Source of the DNA: Brachycybe producta
Taxonomy: Eukaryota > Arthropoda > Diplopoda > Playtdesmida > Andrognathidae
NCBI GenBank assembly: GCA_036925085.1
Contig: JAUPFP010000044.1
Location: forward strand, 868,001 to 932,000
Reading direction: 5' to 3'
Length of the DNA: 64,000 bases
Of this stretch, positions 34,491-46,100 are shown in pieces. The notes under the pieces were generated by a model. It made no database searches and was not told where the DNA came from. It saw nothing but the letters and a program-made list of their open reading frames with translations. Each line of letters starts with the position of its first letter. Position 1 is the stretch's first letter. Made by a program: the position numbers and the translations under genes.

Positions 34491-35035
34491 TTTATTATTA
34501 TTATTATTATTATTAAACAGGTGAGTTGTTAATTATAGGTTAAAAAAAAAGTCACAAGTGTTTTGTTTGAAATTCTATCAAGACCACACTTCTTTCATGA
34601 TTGCAATCACATTCGTAAATTCTTTTCTACAAAGTTCACATAAATAATTGTTGTTTAAATTGCAGTTTTTTTGTTGATAATCCACGATATTGTCACAAAC
34701 TCATAACGAGTTTTAACATAAACAAAAATTAATTCCATGCTGTTTTTTTTTAAATTAAGACTTATTTTTTTAGCGATAGTTCGAAGGTGCAATAAAATAC
34801 ACTTTAAACACTAAGGTGTAATGTTTGCCGATTGCTCGAGAGGTCGTTAGTTAGTTCCAAGTTTCGAAGAACTTTTATTTCGAGCACTTCAATATATAAA
34901 ATAAAGTTATTAACTAAAAAATATTCATTGTGCCAACTTTCTTCGAAAGCATTCTCTTTTTTTTTTGCATCTCTCGCAGGTTAACTTGCTTTATGTTTAA
35001 AAAGTTTTTGCGTTCTAAAACATAAAAGAAAGCAA
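34491..35035. promoter_or_regulatory. Divergent promoter region between RTP-like gene and unidentified exon
   Basis: 545 bp separate two start codons that face away from each other (34490 minus, 35036 plus). A TTA microsatellite (about 34492-34515) abuts the RTP-like start. I see no firm TATA or Inr pair. A shared bidirectional promoter is an inference that depends on the plus-strand exon being real. Confidence 0.35.
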
Positions 35036-35297
35036 ATGGAAGAACTGACGTCGTCCACCACGACCAACACCACCGAGGAGCCGTACTCGGAGTGGGTGCG
35101 ACGTCATGGCTCTGTTTTGTGTGCGCATTTCTTTGCTAATAGGCTAGGTAAATAACATTTGTGGCTGTTGGTGGTGATTAAAAGCGTCATTGGAAGAACC
35201 AATAACGTAAACGATATAATCCATGCTTTTATTCATATAACACGTGATTATTATTATTATTATTATACGAGCAGGTATGGAATTTGCTACTGCGAAT
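35036..35297 (+). CDS. Unidentified 5' exons of a possible gene
   Basis: An ATG at 35036 opens a 112-nt, strikingly GC-rich reading frame (MEELTSS..., then EEPYSEWVRRHGSVLCAHFF) ending in a donor G|GTAAAT at 35147/35148. An acceptor (ACGAGCAG) at 35274 gives a 23-nt microexon in phase (GMEFATAN) with a strong donor GTAAGC. A possible third exon starts at 35495 after tgtgtag and reads DPTLHLHLYLEKNIF to a stop. I do not recognise the protein. The GC content and phase agreement argue for coding; the lack of any longer downstream exon argues against. The remainder of the gene may lie further right, or this may be a relic. Confidence 0.4.
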
Positions 35298-35384
35298 GTA
35301 AGCAACTTCTCTTAAAACTTTTTCTCTTGAGAAATGTTCCCTGTTTCCACCCCCACCTTTTTATACCTTAAGTCACCTTAATTT

Positions 35385-35432
35385 TTCTCTCTCTCTCTCT
35401 CTCTCCCTCCATTCCCCTCTCTCTCTACTTAT
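35385..35432. repeat. CT microsatellite
   Basis: TCTCTCTCTCTCTCTCTC followed by CCCTCC and a further CTCTCTCTC run. Confidence 0.9.
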
Positions 35433-35777
35433 TACAATCATGATTATTACTGTTATTATTACATGATACAACAAAGCTTACTATACATGTGTAGGACCCA
35501 ACACTCCACCTCCACCTTTACTTGGAAAAAAATATTTTTTAATATTATTTCCAAGGTGCAAATCGTGGTGTTGCATAGGGCACAGGCTCATAAATGAATC
35601 AACAACTTAACCATTTTTTGTAAAAGTTTTTGGCAGGTAGTTTTTTTTTTAATTTTATTTTTGATTATTATTTTGAAGATCCATTGAAAAGCAGGGTAGA
35701 AACAACTATGATTTTTATTTTAAAAAAAATTAAAAAATTGGATTTCTTCATTTCAATTACTATTTAGAAGAAGAAAA

Positions 35778-36100
35778 AGTGGCTGAAGATATTTATTTTG
35801 TTGTTGTCCTCTCCGACAGCACCACTTCAGTGGCTAATGCTTAGCTCCATAGATTAAAACTAGAATGGTAAAAGATTATGTGAAAAGTTTTTTTTTTTCT
35901 TAAAAAATAAATATTTTATAGCAGTTTGAAAATGATCCGTTTTTAGGTTTTTCCATTGACATTTCATGAACATTTTTTAGTATTATCGCTAACTATTCTA
36001 GTTTCTAAAACACTTTGAACATGATATAGAACATAATAGCCACTGCACTGGCGGCATCCGAGAGACGAAAACAAAATAAATATCTATTCAGCCACCTTAA
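35778..36100. mobile_element. MITE family C, shortened copy
   Basis: Family C has ends AAGRTGGCTGAATAGATAT / ATATCTATTCAGCCACCTT and an adjacent GATGGCGCCACTGCAGTGGC palindrome. Here the left end is decayed (agtggctgaagatatttat...agcaccacttcagtggct). The right end is intact (agccactgcactggcggcat...tctattcagccacctt). It carries the AAACTAGAATGGTA / CTATTCTAGTTTCTAAAACAC blocks shared with family B. Confidence 0.75.
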
Positions 36101-36975
36101 AAATTTAATATTAAAATATATATTACGTTTTAAATGCACAACCCAAACAAAGTTTTAAAAAACGTGCCCTTTAATTGTTTGTTAACTTTATAATTGCAAA
36201 ACATTGCAAAACAAATTCTAAAACATGTTGTCATTTTCAAATTTAGCTTTAGTTTTAAAGTAACGAATATTTTATTTCCTAGCTGATAAACATACTTAAC
36301 AAATAATAAACTTAATCAAGTCGTAATCTTTTTTTAATTTTTTTTTATTTAATAAAAATCATTTGATTTAAATCAATCGACTCTGATCAAACGTTTGATT
36401 ATTTTTTATTGCACATTTCTAAATAGTTTATATTAAATATTTTCAATGTTTCAAATTTTTATTTTCAAATTTTAAAGTTTGTTTAAAGTTGATATTCTTG
36501 AGCTACTGGCAAAAGTTTGCGTATATTTTCTGTATGTGAATGTTGTTTATTGCCACTTTTTTTCTGTGAGTGGGCCACGTAAATATGTGATATCCACCAA
36601 CAGCCACATACACCCTTATCCACTTTGATGAGGTTGCTCACCTCAAATTAAAATTAAAGAAATGTTTAATTTCAATTGGCAATGTGGCATATTTTTTTTA
36701 ATTCTTGTGTCTTCTTCCTGTATTTTGATAAAACTTTCATAATTAGGGGTTGTGACAGAATTTGGATTATTCTACAAATTAAAAAATGTGCAAAAATGTC
36801 AGGAACAAGTCATGGAATTTAGCAAAGAATATTATTTTACGAATGATCAAATTCAATTTAAATGTTTTGGAATAAATAATTTACAACTCATAGCTACAAC
36901 AGACTTGTGTACTAAGAGGGAGAAAAAGTTAATTAATCATAGTGATGCCCATAGTGCTGACTTGAGACCTACAGA
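36101..36975. other. AT-rich intergenic stretch, nothing recognised
   Basis: No repeat family from elsewhere in the window and no splice-bounded exon. A 102-codon frame at 36752-37060 is low-complexity and runs into the repeat region that follows. Confidence 0.35.
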
Positions 36976-36989
36976 AAGCGAAATGGTTG

Positions 36990-37260
36990 GGGCTGGAAAT
37001 TTTTATGAAAACCCATGGGCTTCATGGGCCTGGTTTGCCTTCTGGGTTTCATTTATTTGATGTGTTTTGTGGAGCCTTTTGAAAAAGCTCATTCTATGCG
37101 CTTTATGGGCCCGGTGGGATTTAATAAAAATCTAGCCCATGAGCTTTGTGGGCCACGTGAGTCTGGTGTGCTTTATAGACCTAGTGGTTATTTTGGGTTT
37201 TGTGTGCCTTGTGAGCTTGGTGACTTGGGTTCACTATAACGTTTTGTGGGCCCGGCTGGT
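36990..37260. repeat. Degenerate short-unit repeat rich in TGGGCC/TTTGTGGGC
   Basis: Units such as 'tttgtgggcc', 'tatgggcccggt', 'catgggcctggt' and 'ttgtgagcttggt' recur every 20-40 bp without a fixed period. GC content is well above the surroundings. Confidence 0.5.
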
Positions 37261-37497
37261 CCTCATTTTTTTTTATAAAATGTAGGTCTCTAGTGGTGGA
37301 AACAGTTTAAAAGTTAGAGAATTTCAGATATGAAATTGGATGACAACTCCAATAATGCATACAAATCAATATAAAATCATGGACCCATATTGAAATGGGC
37401 CTTATAATGTTACTATGCTAACAATATGCACTGTGTAAAACTATATAAAACTTTTTCATATGTTAGTTAAAAGTTGTTTCCACATTTTTTTTTATTT

Positions 37498-37681
37498 TAC
37501 AAGGAAACTTATGGCAATTTTAACTATAATTATAGCGCCTATATTGATAAGAGGTTTAATTACAGTTGGTATTAATTATGATGATAGGGTGTGGAGGGAG
37601 GGGGTACTAACTGTTATGGAGAGTGGATCTTCTCTTATAATACGAAGTGGTTTTTATATGACTCTTCTTCACACTATTTAG
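37498..37681 (+). other. Orphan open frame with a hydrophobic stretch
   Basis: After an acceptor-like tttattttacaag there is a frame reading KLMAILTIIIAPILIRGL and ending at a TAG in 37679-37681. It is somewhat GC-richer than its flanks and one hydrophobic helix is possible. I recognise no family and see no linked upstream exon. It could be a terminal exon of the unidentified gene at 35.0 kb, but phase cannot be tested. Confidence 0.2.
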
Positions 37682-38044
37682 AACCTGTATAAGACACACA
37701 CAACCAACCTGATGTAATAATTCTCATATGGGCCTATATTAAATAATTAACATTATGAAAGTTTTGTCTGTTACTATGAGCCTATATGATTGTCCTTGAA
37801 AATAGTTATATATATAAGTAATTTGTCTTATAGGACATAGACCCTGGATGAACATTACAGAATGTGGATTTCATATAAAAAAATTTATTATTAAGAGGCT
37901 AGATACATCGTTTAGTTCAAAATTTCTCCGAATGTAGGCGCTGCGATCGTTGTTGATTGAAAAACGGTTTTTTAACGTTTTTTCTCCCGGTTCGAAGTCA
38001 CATAATAATTAATAGAAAAATAATTTCGCGTGCTAACCTTATAA

Positions 38045-38640
38045 AAAGAAAACATTGGGAAGCCAGTAGATTAATGCACGTAATAATTATTTTGTTATTG
38101 TTCTGAGTTGTTTTTAACGGGAGTTCTTCAAATGTTTGGGTGACGGTTTTTTGCTGCTATGGGACTTAACATGGAGTTGAAAAAACGTAAGATTTTAAAT
38201 GTTATTTAAAAATAGAAAGCCCTTTTAAAATTTAGAAAAAGGAATAATCCTGAATTCAATAAACACATGTAAGTACGTGCTAATTTTTCTGATTGCTCTA
38301 AATCATTTTTAATGAGAGTTCTCTTAACTTTTGTTGGACGGTGTTTTAGTCCTATGGGACTTAACATGGAGTTAAAAAACGTACGATTTTAAACGTTATT
38401 AAAAAATAGAAGGACCTTTTCAACATCTATAAAAAGGAAACATCGTGAAGCCAATACATGAATGTATGTGCTAATTATTTTGTTATTGTTCTAAATCGTT
38501 TTTAACGAGAGTTTTTCAAATGTTTGTGGGACGGTTTTGGGGCCAATGGGATTTAACATGGGGTTAAAAAAACGAACGACTTTGAACGTTGTTTAAAAAT
38601 AGAAAGACCTTTTCAAAAATTATATAAATCGAGCACATGA
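38045..38640. repeat. Tandem repeat, about 200-bp unit, three copies
   Basis: The block ATTTTGTTATTGTTCT...TTTTTAACGGGAGTT...GGACTTAACATGGAGTT...AAAAATAGAAAG recurs at about 38087, 38283 and 38478. The copies are roughly 80-85% alike by eye. Confidence 0.85.
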
Positions 38641-38871
38641 AGAACAATAGTTTTTATTGCATTTTGCGCTTTACTGTATTTTAATTGAGCCATTGTGAGG
38701 CGATTTCTTGCAGTTTTAGTAACACTATATAAGAACACTCATTTGTCTTGTTGTCGTCTGCTCAAAACAACAAGATGGACGAGGATCTAGGCTCTTAAAT
38801 TGAAATTTCATACTTGTAGTGTTGTCTGCTTTCACAATTGTTTCCAGTTTCTATCTGAATTTTTTTTTGTT

Positions 38872-39245
38872 TAATTTGGTTTTAAAGTGTAAGCGCCCCC
38901 CTATATGCTTATTTTGTTGTTTCAGGAGCAAAATTAAGAAAAACTTGAAAGTATTTTAGAAACTAGAAGAGTAGCTCAATGACTTGAAAGTATTTTTCAT
39001 GTTGATATATTTTAAAATAAGCTTCGTATGTCAGTTTAAAAATGAAACAACTTTCAGCAGATAATATTTTTTTTTAATTTTTGTTTATAAAAAGTTTATT
39101 TTGAAAGATATCAACATGGAAAATACATACGCTCGTACAATTAAGGAATAAAGATACCGTTCTAGTTTCTAAAACATTTCCAATTTTTCTTTAGTGTTGC
39201 TTATGAAACGGAAAATAATCAGAGTTTGAAAATGACATCAAAATA
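38872..39245. mobile_element. Family B MITE copy
   Basis: GGTTTTAAAGTGTAAGCG left end, GAAACTAGAAGAGTAGCTCA, CATGTTGATATATTTT / GAAAGATATCAACATGG, ccgttctagtttctaaaac and gaaacggaaaataatcagagtttga. Confidence 0.8.
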
Positions 39246-40341
39246 ATTCAAATTATTTTTTTTTGTGAATTAGGCCCTATATTATTTATAAAATGAATAA
39301 TTTTATTTTTTTAAAAGAAAATATGGTCACATAATCACATAGAAAAAAGGGGTCAATAAAGTTCATATCACAAGACTTTTTTTGAAGCTGGTGGCTCTCT
39401 CATAAGAGTCCATAGAGCACATTTGAGATTTATTTTATAAAATTATGATTATATTTTAATATAAGCCTAAAGTGATTGAAAGTTAAGCTTTTTAGAAGTA
39501 AAGAATTAAAGCTGGTCACGCAACAATGTTTTATTGTTTCAGATATTTTTATACAATGTTTCTCTATATACATTAGTTGTATAATGTTAGAAGGTGGTTA
39601 ATTTCCATACAATGACTTTAGATGGAAAACTAAAGACAATCTAGATTTTATTATATTCTTTAAAATAGGGTGGCTTGTAATCAATTTATAGGGGTTGTCA
39701 AGTGTCCTAATAATAGTAGGACAGTCCAATGTTTTCAGCATTGAGGTAAATGACTGTCCTATTAATATTTGGGCATTTGGATAATTTAACTAATAAGCTG
39801 ACTTTGATATGATTTATGTCAACAGTAGTTTTCATTAGATGGCTTGATAATTTTTAGTTTTAATTTCATGTTCTTAATTTATAGTTATTAAGATCAGAAT
39901 ATTGTTTTGTAATATTGCAACTAGATGACGCTGTTAGTCTAGTGATTATTAATTAATCAATGTTACCAAATTACACTTATTTCCGAGTTTGAATTTCTAA
40001 TCATCGTGTTAACATTCAGTATAAATTGCTTATCAACAAGTTATCATTTTTTACGGGATTTCTATAATTATTATTGAATTCTTTTTATTAGAAATGTAAT
40101 TTACGTAATTTTATTCGCACGTAAATATTTTCTAAGTAAACTCGTAACGAGAAGAATATGGAATCTGGCAACACTGGCATCGATATTTTGTCCTTTTAAA
40201 GATGTCGGCGTCCTTGATATATTTTCTTTTTTTTAATCCATTTCGCTAATAATTGCCTAATACTATGTGTTTAATATGACTGATCGAATGACAATGCAAT
40301 ATCTTATGAAATAATATGCTAAGTTGTGATTTTATTTAAAA
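39246..40341. promoter_or_regulatory. AT-rich region upstream of SLC25A35
   Basis: No exon or repeat family recognised. A GC-richer patch at 40190-40215 (AAGATGTCGGCGTCC), about 140 bp before the start codon, resembles a YY1-type element and is the best guess for the promoter core. Confidence 0.3.
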
Positions 40342-41384
40342 ATGGAGTTCGCTTTAGGTGGTTTAGCCGCTTGCGGCGCTTGTTTTTTCTCAAATCCATT
40401 AGATGTAGTAAAGACACGAATGCAATTACAAGGCGAATTACAATCAAGGGGAACGTTTACAGTCCGTTACAAGAACTCTTTTCATGCCTTTTACAAGATT
40501 GCATCGGTGGATGGTTTGTCTGCGTTGCAGAAAGGATTGGTGCCAGCTTTGTGGTATCAATTAGTCATGAATGGCATTCGATTGGGAACATATCAGACAT
40601 TCATCAATCTTGGACTCACAAAAACATCTTATGGTGATGTCAGCGTACCCAGAAGCGTTTTAGCCGGTGCTGCAGCTGGTTGTGTTGGTGCTTTTGTCGG
40701 TAGCCCGCTAAATCTCGTAGGAAATGTCAAAATTGGGCTTAGATTTCATCGAAAATGACGTTTTTTTTTCATGGTTTCATTGTAGATTAAAACACATTTA
40801 CAATCTCAGTCTGCTCAGATGATAGCCGTTGGTCATCAACATCATCATGAGAACATGTCCAAAGCTATGATCTCTGTGTATCATAAGTATGGTATTCCCG
40901 GTCTCTGGAGAGGAGTTACAGGTTCGATTCCGCGTGTGATGATTGGATCGGCGACTCAACTCTCGACGTTCTCAAAGAGTAAACACTTAATAGAGAGTTT
41001 AGAGGTGAGTTTCAGTCAGAATATAATCAAGTAAACGTTGTCTTTATGAGCTATCGGTTTCAGTTATTCAAGAAGGATAGTTGGTATAATAATCTTTTGG
41101 CAAGTATGACCAGTGGAGCGGTTGTTGTTTTCTTCATGACGCCGTTCGACGTCGTCTCCACTCGGTTATATAACCAAGGTTTGGATTCTAAAGGTCGTGG
41201 AATGTATTATTCTGGATTTCTTGATTGTATGGCTAAGATACTACGAAAGGAAGGACCTTTAGGATTTTATAAAGGATGGACAGCTTCGTTGTTTCGTCTT
41301 GGACCTCATACTGTTTTAACTTTGGTCTTTTGGAGCGAATTGAGGAAAGTATACGTTCAATTACGACCAAAAAATCCAGCATAG
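40342..41384 (+). CDS. SLC25A35: Mitochondrial carrier, solute carrier family 25 member 35 type
   Basis: Inner-membrane transporter of the oxaloacetate/dicarboxylate-like SLC25A34/35 group; the exact substrate is not established. Three exons (40342-40716, 40786-41004, 41064-41384) give 915 nt, 304 aa, against about 300 aa for human SLC25A35. It has three mitochondrial-carrier repeats with signatures [20 protein letters not shown] and [12 protein letters not shown]. The middle one lacks the usual acidic residue, as in vertebrate SLC25A35. Diagnostic stretches include [24 protein letters not shown] and [16 protein letters not shown]. Start ATG is the first in frame. Introns are 69 and 59 nt. 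SLC25A34 is the alternative orthologue. Confidence 0.95.
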
Positions 41385-41476
41385 GGTTCAGTTGTGTGCC
41401 TTTCATGTTGATTTTTAACATTCCAGCTCTGTTTTTTCTATCACAAACACTTTTTATGTTTAAGATAAATTTTATT

Positions 41477-41685
41477 CAGGTCCGGATTAAATCAAGAAGG
41501 GCCTCTAGGTTTTTTGGCGCTTAACGTTAATGAACGTTGTGAATGATTACAAAGTGCAAACATTTTCTTTTTGTACGTTTATAATGATAAATTTTTAAAT
41601 TTTTTTTTAAACTTTTACATGGGCCTCCAAGAGCTCCGGGCCTCTATGCTTCAGCCTAGTTAGCCTAATGGATAATCCGGCCCTG
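41477..41685. mobile_element. hAT-like MITE with CAGGGCCGGATT-type ends
   Basis: Left end CAGGTCCGGATTAA, right end AATCCGGCCCTG. Flanking 8-mers attttatt and atattaat agree at six positions, consistent with an old hAT 8-bp target duplication. It lies about 90 bp after the SLC25A35 stop codon. Confidence 0.7.
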
Positions 41686-41814
41686 ATATTAATCAGGTCA
41701 CAAATAGATTATATTTGTGTTGTTTATATTTATGGAATACTAACACGTGGGTTATTAAATATATTTTTATATATTGTCTTATATTTTAATTCATTTTTAA
41801 GCTAAATTGTGATT

Positions 41815-42130
41815 ATCCTGTTTTTCAAAAACAACATTAAAAAAGGTTTGAACTTGTTTTAGAAACTAGAAAGGTAGCTTCATCACTTAAGGATATTTAA
41901 ATCTTTTCATGTGAATTTGAAAATGAACCAACTTTAAGCAGACGATATTTTTTTTTAGATGTTTGTCTAAAAGTTTATTTTGAAAGATATCAACATGAAA
42001 ATACTATTAAGTGATTTGGCTACCCTTCTAGTTTCTAAAACACGTTTAAAGTTATTGCATCTGAAAATCGTCACTCGTCAGTTCATTACCCATCTTGAAA
42101 TTTATATCGAAATTATCTTAAGGTGGTTTA
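41815..42130. mobile_element. Family B MITE copy
   Basis: GAAACTAGAAAGGTAGCTTC, aaagatatcaacatgaaaatac, gctacccttctagtttctaaaac. The right end overlaps the left end of the next copy (ttaaggtggtttaattaa at 42118). Confidence 0.75.
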
Positions 42131-42435
42131 ATTAATTATGTGCATTATCTGATTATTCTGTCTTCCATGAGCAAAATTAAGAGAAAATAAATAGTGTTTT
42201 AGAAACTAGAAGGGTAGCTAAAAGATTGTCATGTTGACATCTTTCAAAATAAACTTTATTATAGACAAAAATTAAAAAAAAATATCGTCTGCTTAAAGTT
42301 GGATCAGTTTATTTTGAATTATATCAACATGTAAATAACTTTAAGTGATGGAGTTACCGGTCTAGTTTCTAAAACACTTTCTAGTTTCTTTTAATTTTGA
42401 TTCTGAAAGATAAAATAGTCAGAGATCAAAAATCA
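42118..42435. mobile_element. Family B MITE copy
   Basis: Left end TTAAGGTGGTTTAATTAA, then ATTCTGTCTTCCATGAGC, gaaactagaagggtagct, a shortened hairpin, and ggtctagtttctaaaac. It is head-to-tail with the copy at 41815. Confidence 0.75.
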
Positions 42436-43180
42436 GCTGTTCATAAACCATCTTAATCATAACGATAGGTTTTAAACTAAAGCGCCGTTGTATAATTGCC
42501 GTTTTCTCATTTATGTAGTTGAGGCGTAAGTTATTTTAGTCAGATGAAATATTGATGCATTTATTTTAATGTTTAACCTAATAATACGCTAAGGGGTGAC
42601 CTAATATGGAGTTTTTTCTTTCTTCATGCTTTTCTACGTAAAAGGTTTCCCCTAGTGTAAAATTCACTAGATTCACAAGTTTGACGTCATTTTTTTTTAG
42701 TGCTGTTTGTATTTCGTTCCCGGGGATTTCGTCATTGTCACGAAATTCCAATGTCAGATTGTCGTTTTCTTTGTTTTTGTGGTTCAGTTTTTTTAAAGAA
42801 AAAGTTTTTAAAAGGTAAAAACGTATAAAAACAACAAATAACTCTGAAATATTATAACAATAAGACTTTTTTACGCGACATTTTTTAAAGAAAGTTTTTA
42901 GTTTTGAAAAGACGCCAACATTGCCGCTTCAGGTAGTTTTTCGCCTTTTTAGGTTTGCAGGTAAGAAAAACATTTATACTTTTGATTATATTGATATTCA
43001 CACAAAAAGAAGCGTTTTTTAAAATGTGTTTACATAGAAAAACTTTAATTTATTACATTTTTTTTGGTTACAAGTGAGAAAAAACAGATTGTGGCCCCCT
43101 TTTGGGGGGAAGGGCCGATTGTGGCCCCCGTGTGTGGTGGCCCTTATGTGTGGTGGCTCTTACTCTTTTGATGACCTTGA
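42436..43180. other. Intergenic gap between SLC25A35 and the M13 peptidase
   Basis: Mostly AT-rich. A short direct repeat GGCCGATTGTGGCCCCC / GTGTGTGGTGGCCCTTATGTGTGGTGGC at 43088-43158 lies just after the M13 stop codon, probably in its 3' UTR. No g​ene seen. Confidence 0.4.
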
Positions 43181-46100
43181 TCACAGTTTGCATTTTACAT
43201 AAGGATTCATAGGTGATCCAAGTGGACATTGAAATGCTTTTGCGAAGGAATCGGAATTCATTAGGAAACCATTGACTCTGAAATATATAACAAGTTAGAA
43301 TTTATTTCAGGTATAAACAGGCGGTAACAGCTGGGATGCTCAATTAGTATAAAGTGGTCGGCGTGTGGTCGAAATTGACCACTCAAGTTGACTATCAACC
43401 ATTTTTTTTGCAGTTTATTCAGCTACAGTAGGACCACTTTTCAACCATTGGTAGTCGACTGGAGAGTGGCTGGTTTCGGTCACACGCCGACCAGTTACAG
43501 TCGATCTTAGCCACTAAAAGTCGCACGCCTGTGAAAACATAAAGGAGTTCTTGGCAACCCTTGGAATTTTACCATTTTTTCCAATTTTTATACCGACATC
43601 TGTGCCCTTAAGGTTTGTCACCGAAATTTAAAATAAAACTGGCGCCCCTTTAGCATTTTAGTTATTTTGCAAACCTATTTTCGCGCCATGAGCTTTACGG
43701 ATTGCGCCTGAGGCAGATGCCTCACCAAAAAATTACACAAGAGCTGTAGAGCACACCCTTTAAGTTTTTGAAAATATCCGCGACTATGAGTTTATATTTT
43801 GATTTCCGGTTCTTGTTTATTTACCTTTCCGGTTCAGGTGTGTGTTCATCTAGTTCTAATGCGAAAACGTAACCATATGGGCTCAGTAGCGCACAAGATG
43901 CCTTAATGAAATAAAATGAGACACAATTAGCATTGGAATGGAGAGGGGAGGAAGAGAAAAAAATGTTGTAAATAGAAATATAAAACCAAGTTTTCATGGA
44001 AAATCATGAAAATCTTTCAAAAGATTGGTGTTTTCACCAATCGTTCACCGAGTTGTATCGGATTTGCCGATTTAGGCCAATTTTGTTCAAACTTTACGAG
44101 AAATGTGTGCAATTTTGCAGAGATTGTCATATATATTTGGAAGTAAATATAACAATCTAGAGAATATGCTGATAGAATTGCGCAAATTTCTAGAAGAAAT
44201 GGGCTGTAACTTTAAAACACTAGCTGTGTTTTGAGCTAGAAGTTTGACCACATGCTCAAAAGGTTAAAAATTTCTAGCTCAAAACTCGCGGATATGAAAG
44301 CTACAGGTATTTTCTCTTGAAATCTTGAGTGAATCAAGAAGATGTATTCTCTGAGGTTGCTAGTTTTTCTTCTACTTAAATAATGCTTAAACTTTCCTTA
44401 AAGATGTCCTTAAAGGAATGAAACTTTTTGCAAAACTCGAACTTTTTCGTTTCTAATTTGTGTAAATTTAAATATCGATAATGTAACTAACCTGAGCAGC
44501 ACTTAGATAAAACAATTGCTGTTGCGTCATGTGGAGTCCAGGTAAAACTGGTTCATCACCATTTATTAGTCTCCAGTTGTCGTAAGCCTTTTTAAATCAA
44601 AGTATCAAAGGAGTGAAATTAATTTTGGGAGGGGGAAGCTCGGATCGAGTTTACAGAGAAGTTTGGTTTCCGAAAAAAGGTTGACTCGATCAGGTATACC
44701 TGAAACGCAATGGTCACTCCAACATTGTCTGCTAAGTTTTCATTTAAAGTGAAGTTTCCATCAAACTGTTAAATATATTTTAAAAAGTTGTTAACACAAT
44801 TTCCACAATTATTATTTATGGGATACTACAATATCTTACGTGAATTGTGAATTCTTCGTCGAGAAACGGAACTTTTTGATTGAAATTGTCACGATAGAAA
44901 TCTTGAAAGCAAGTTGATTTGCTTTTGAATTTTTTCAAACTGTCCTCTTGTATCCATTGGGCCATACTTCCGTTTATGTCGTATTTCAGTCCTTATTTAT
45001 CACAAGTTGATTAGGAGGAAAGTTAGAATGGGTTTATGGATGGTTTTTGATTGGGATGGGACATTCGAATCCTCGAATCTTGAAAAATATTGTTACGCTC
45101 GTAAGCGCCGGGCATTCACCAAAAGAGCAAACGTTTGCTCGTGTTCCCTTAAAATGCTCACCTTAATTCCATAACAGAGCGAGCATGTTCTTGTTCGCAG
45201 TTGATCCATCGTTTACAGCGAGCAATTTGAACTGCTGCACTGAACCACAAACATATTTCAACAATACAATAATCACACCGTCCACACTAACCAATCACGG
45301 ACAAGTATTTTCTTTTTTGTACCGATATCCATTCGATCTTTTTTTTGAACACGAGCGAGCGAATGTTTGCTCTTGCTCGTTACCCGGTACTGACCATTGA
45401 GTGAGAATGCTCTCTTGCTCGCTCTTTTGGTGAATACTCAAGCTTTTTTTATAGTTTACCTTTATTGTCGAATCCGTGCATGATTTCATGTCCAATGGTT
45501 GTACCGATGCTACCATAAGTGACATATTTCGGTTCTCCCGGAGCATAATAAGGCGGAAACAGAATTCCAAGTGTAACAACTGGCAAAACATTATATATAT
45601 ATTAAGCCAGGTCTGTGTGTGTGTAACGTCGGAATTTATATAAATTTGAATAAATGAACCGCTTTTTTTTCTCAAGGTCAACTATATGTTGCACATGCCC
45701 CATCCAAGAACCCCATGATATTAAATTGGAGAGGGGAAAAGGTTGGAAAGTGTAAAGGGGGAGAGAGAAAAAGTGGGAGGGGGTGACTGAAATTGAAATG
45801 AAAGGAGTAAAAAAAGGAACAAATGACGCGCATGCGCACACCAGAGAAAATGAAAAACTCATTTTCTCTTTCAAATATAAAAAGGGGAGGGGATAATAGT
45901 AGCAAAATTAAACTACAGTTTATCACAGGCAATTGTGCCCAGCATTAGAATTTCTTTTGCTCAGCCCTTTTATGAACGTCATCGATTTCTATTTGGGTTT
46001 GTTACTGGGTCTGACGTCATAAAAGGGCGGAGGAAAAGAAATTCTAATGCTGGGCACAATTGCCTGTGAATTTTGCTCCCGTCATTTATGACATGTTACC

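Noticed and set aside
36752..37060. 102-codon frame as a gene
   Set aside because: Low-complexity composition, no splice signals, and it runs into the TGGGCC-rich repeat.
40921..40935. GGTTCGATTCC resembling a tRNA T-loop
   Set aside because: It is inside SLC25A35 exon 2 and no acceptor stem or anticodon arm fits around it.
45602..45932. Two overlapping reverse frames of 84-90 codons
   Set aside because: Pyrimidine-rich low-complexity intron sequence between M13 exons 15 and 16.
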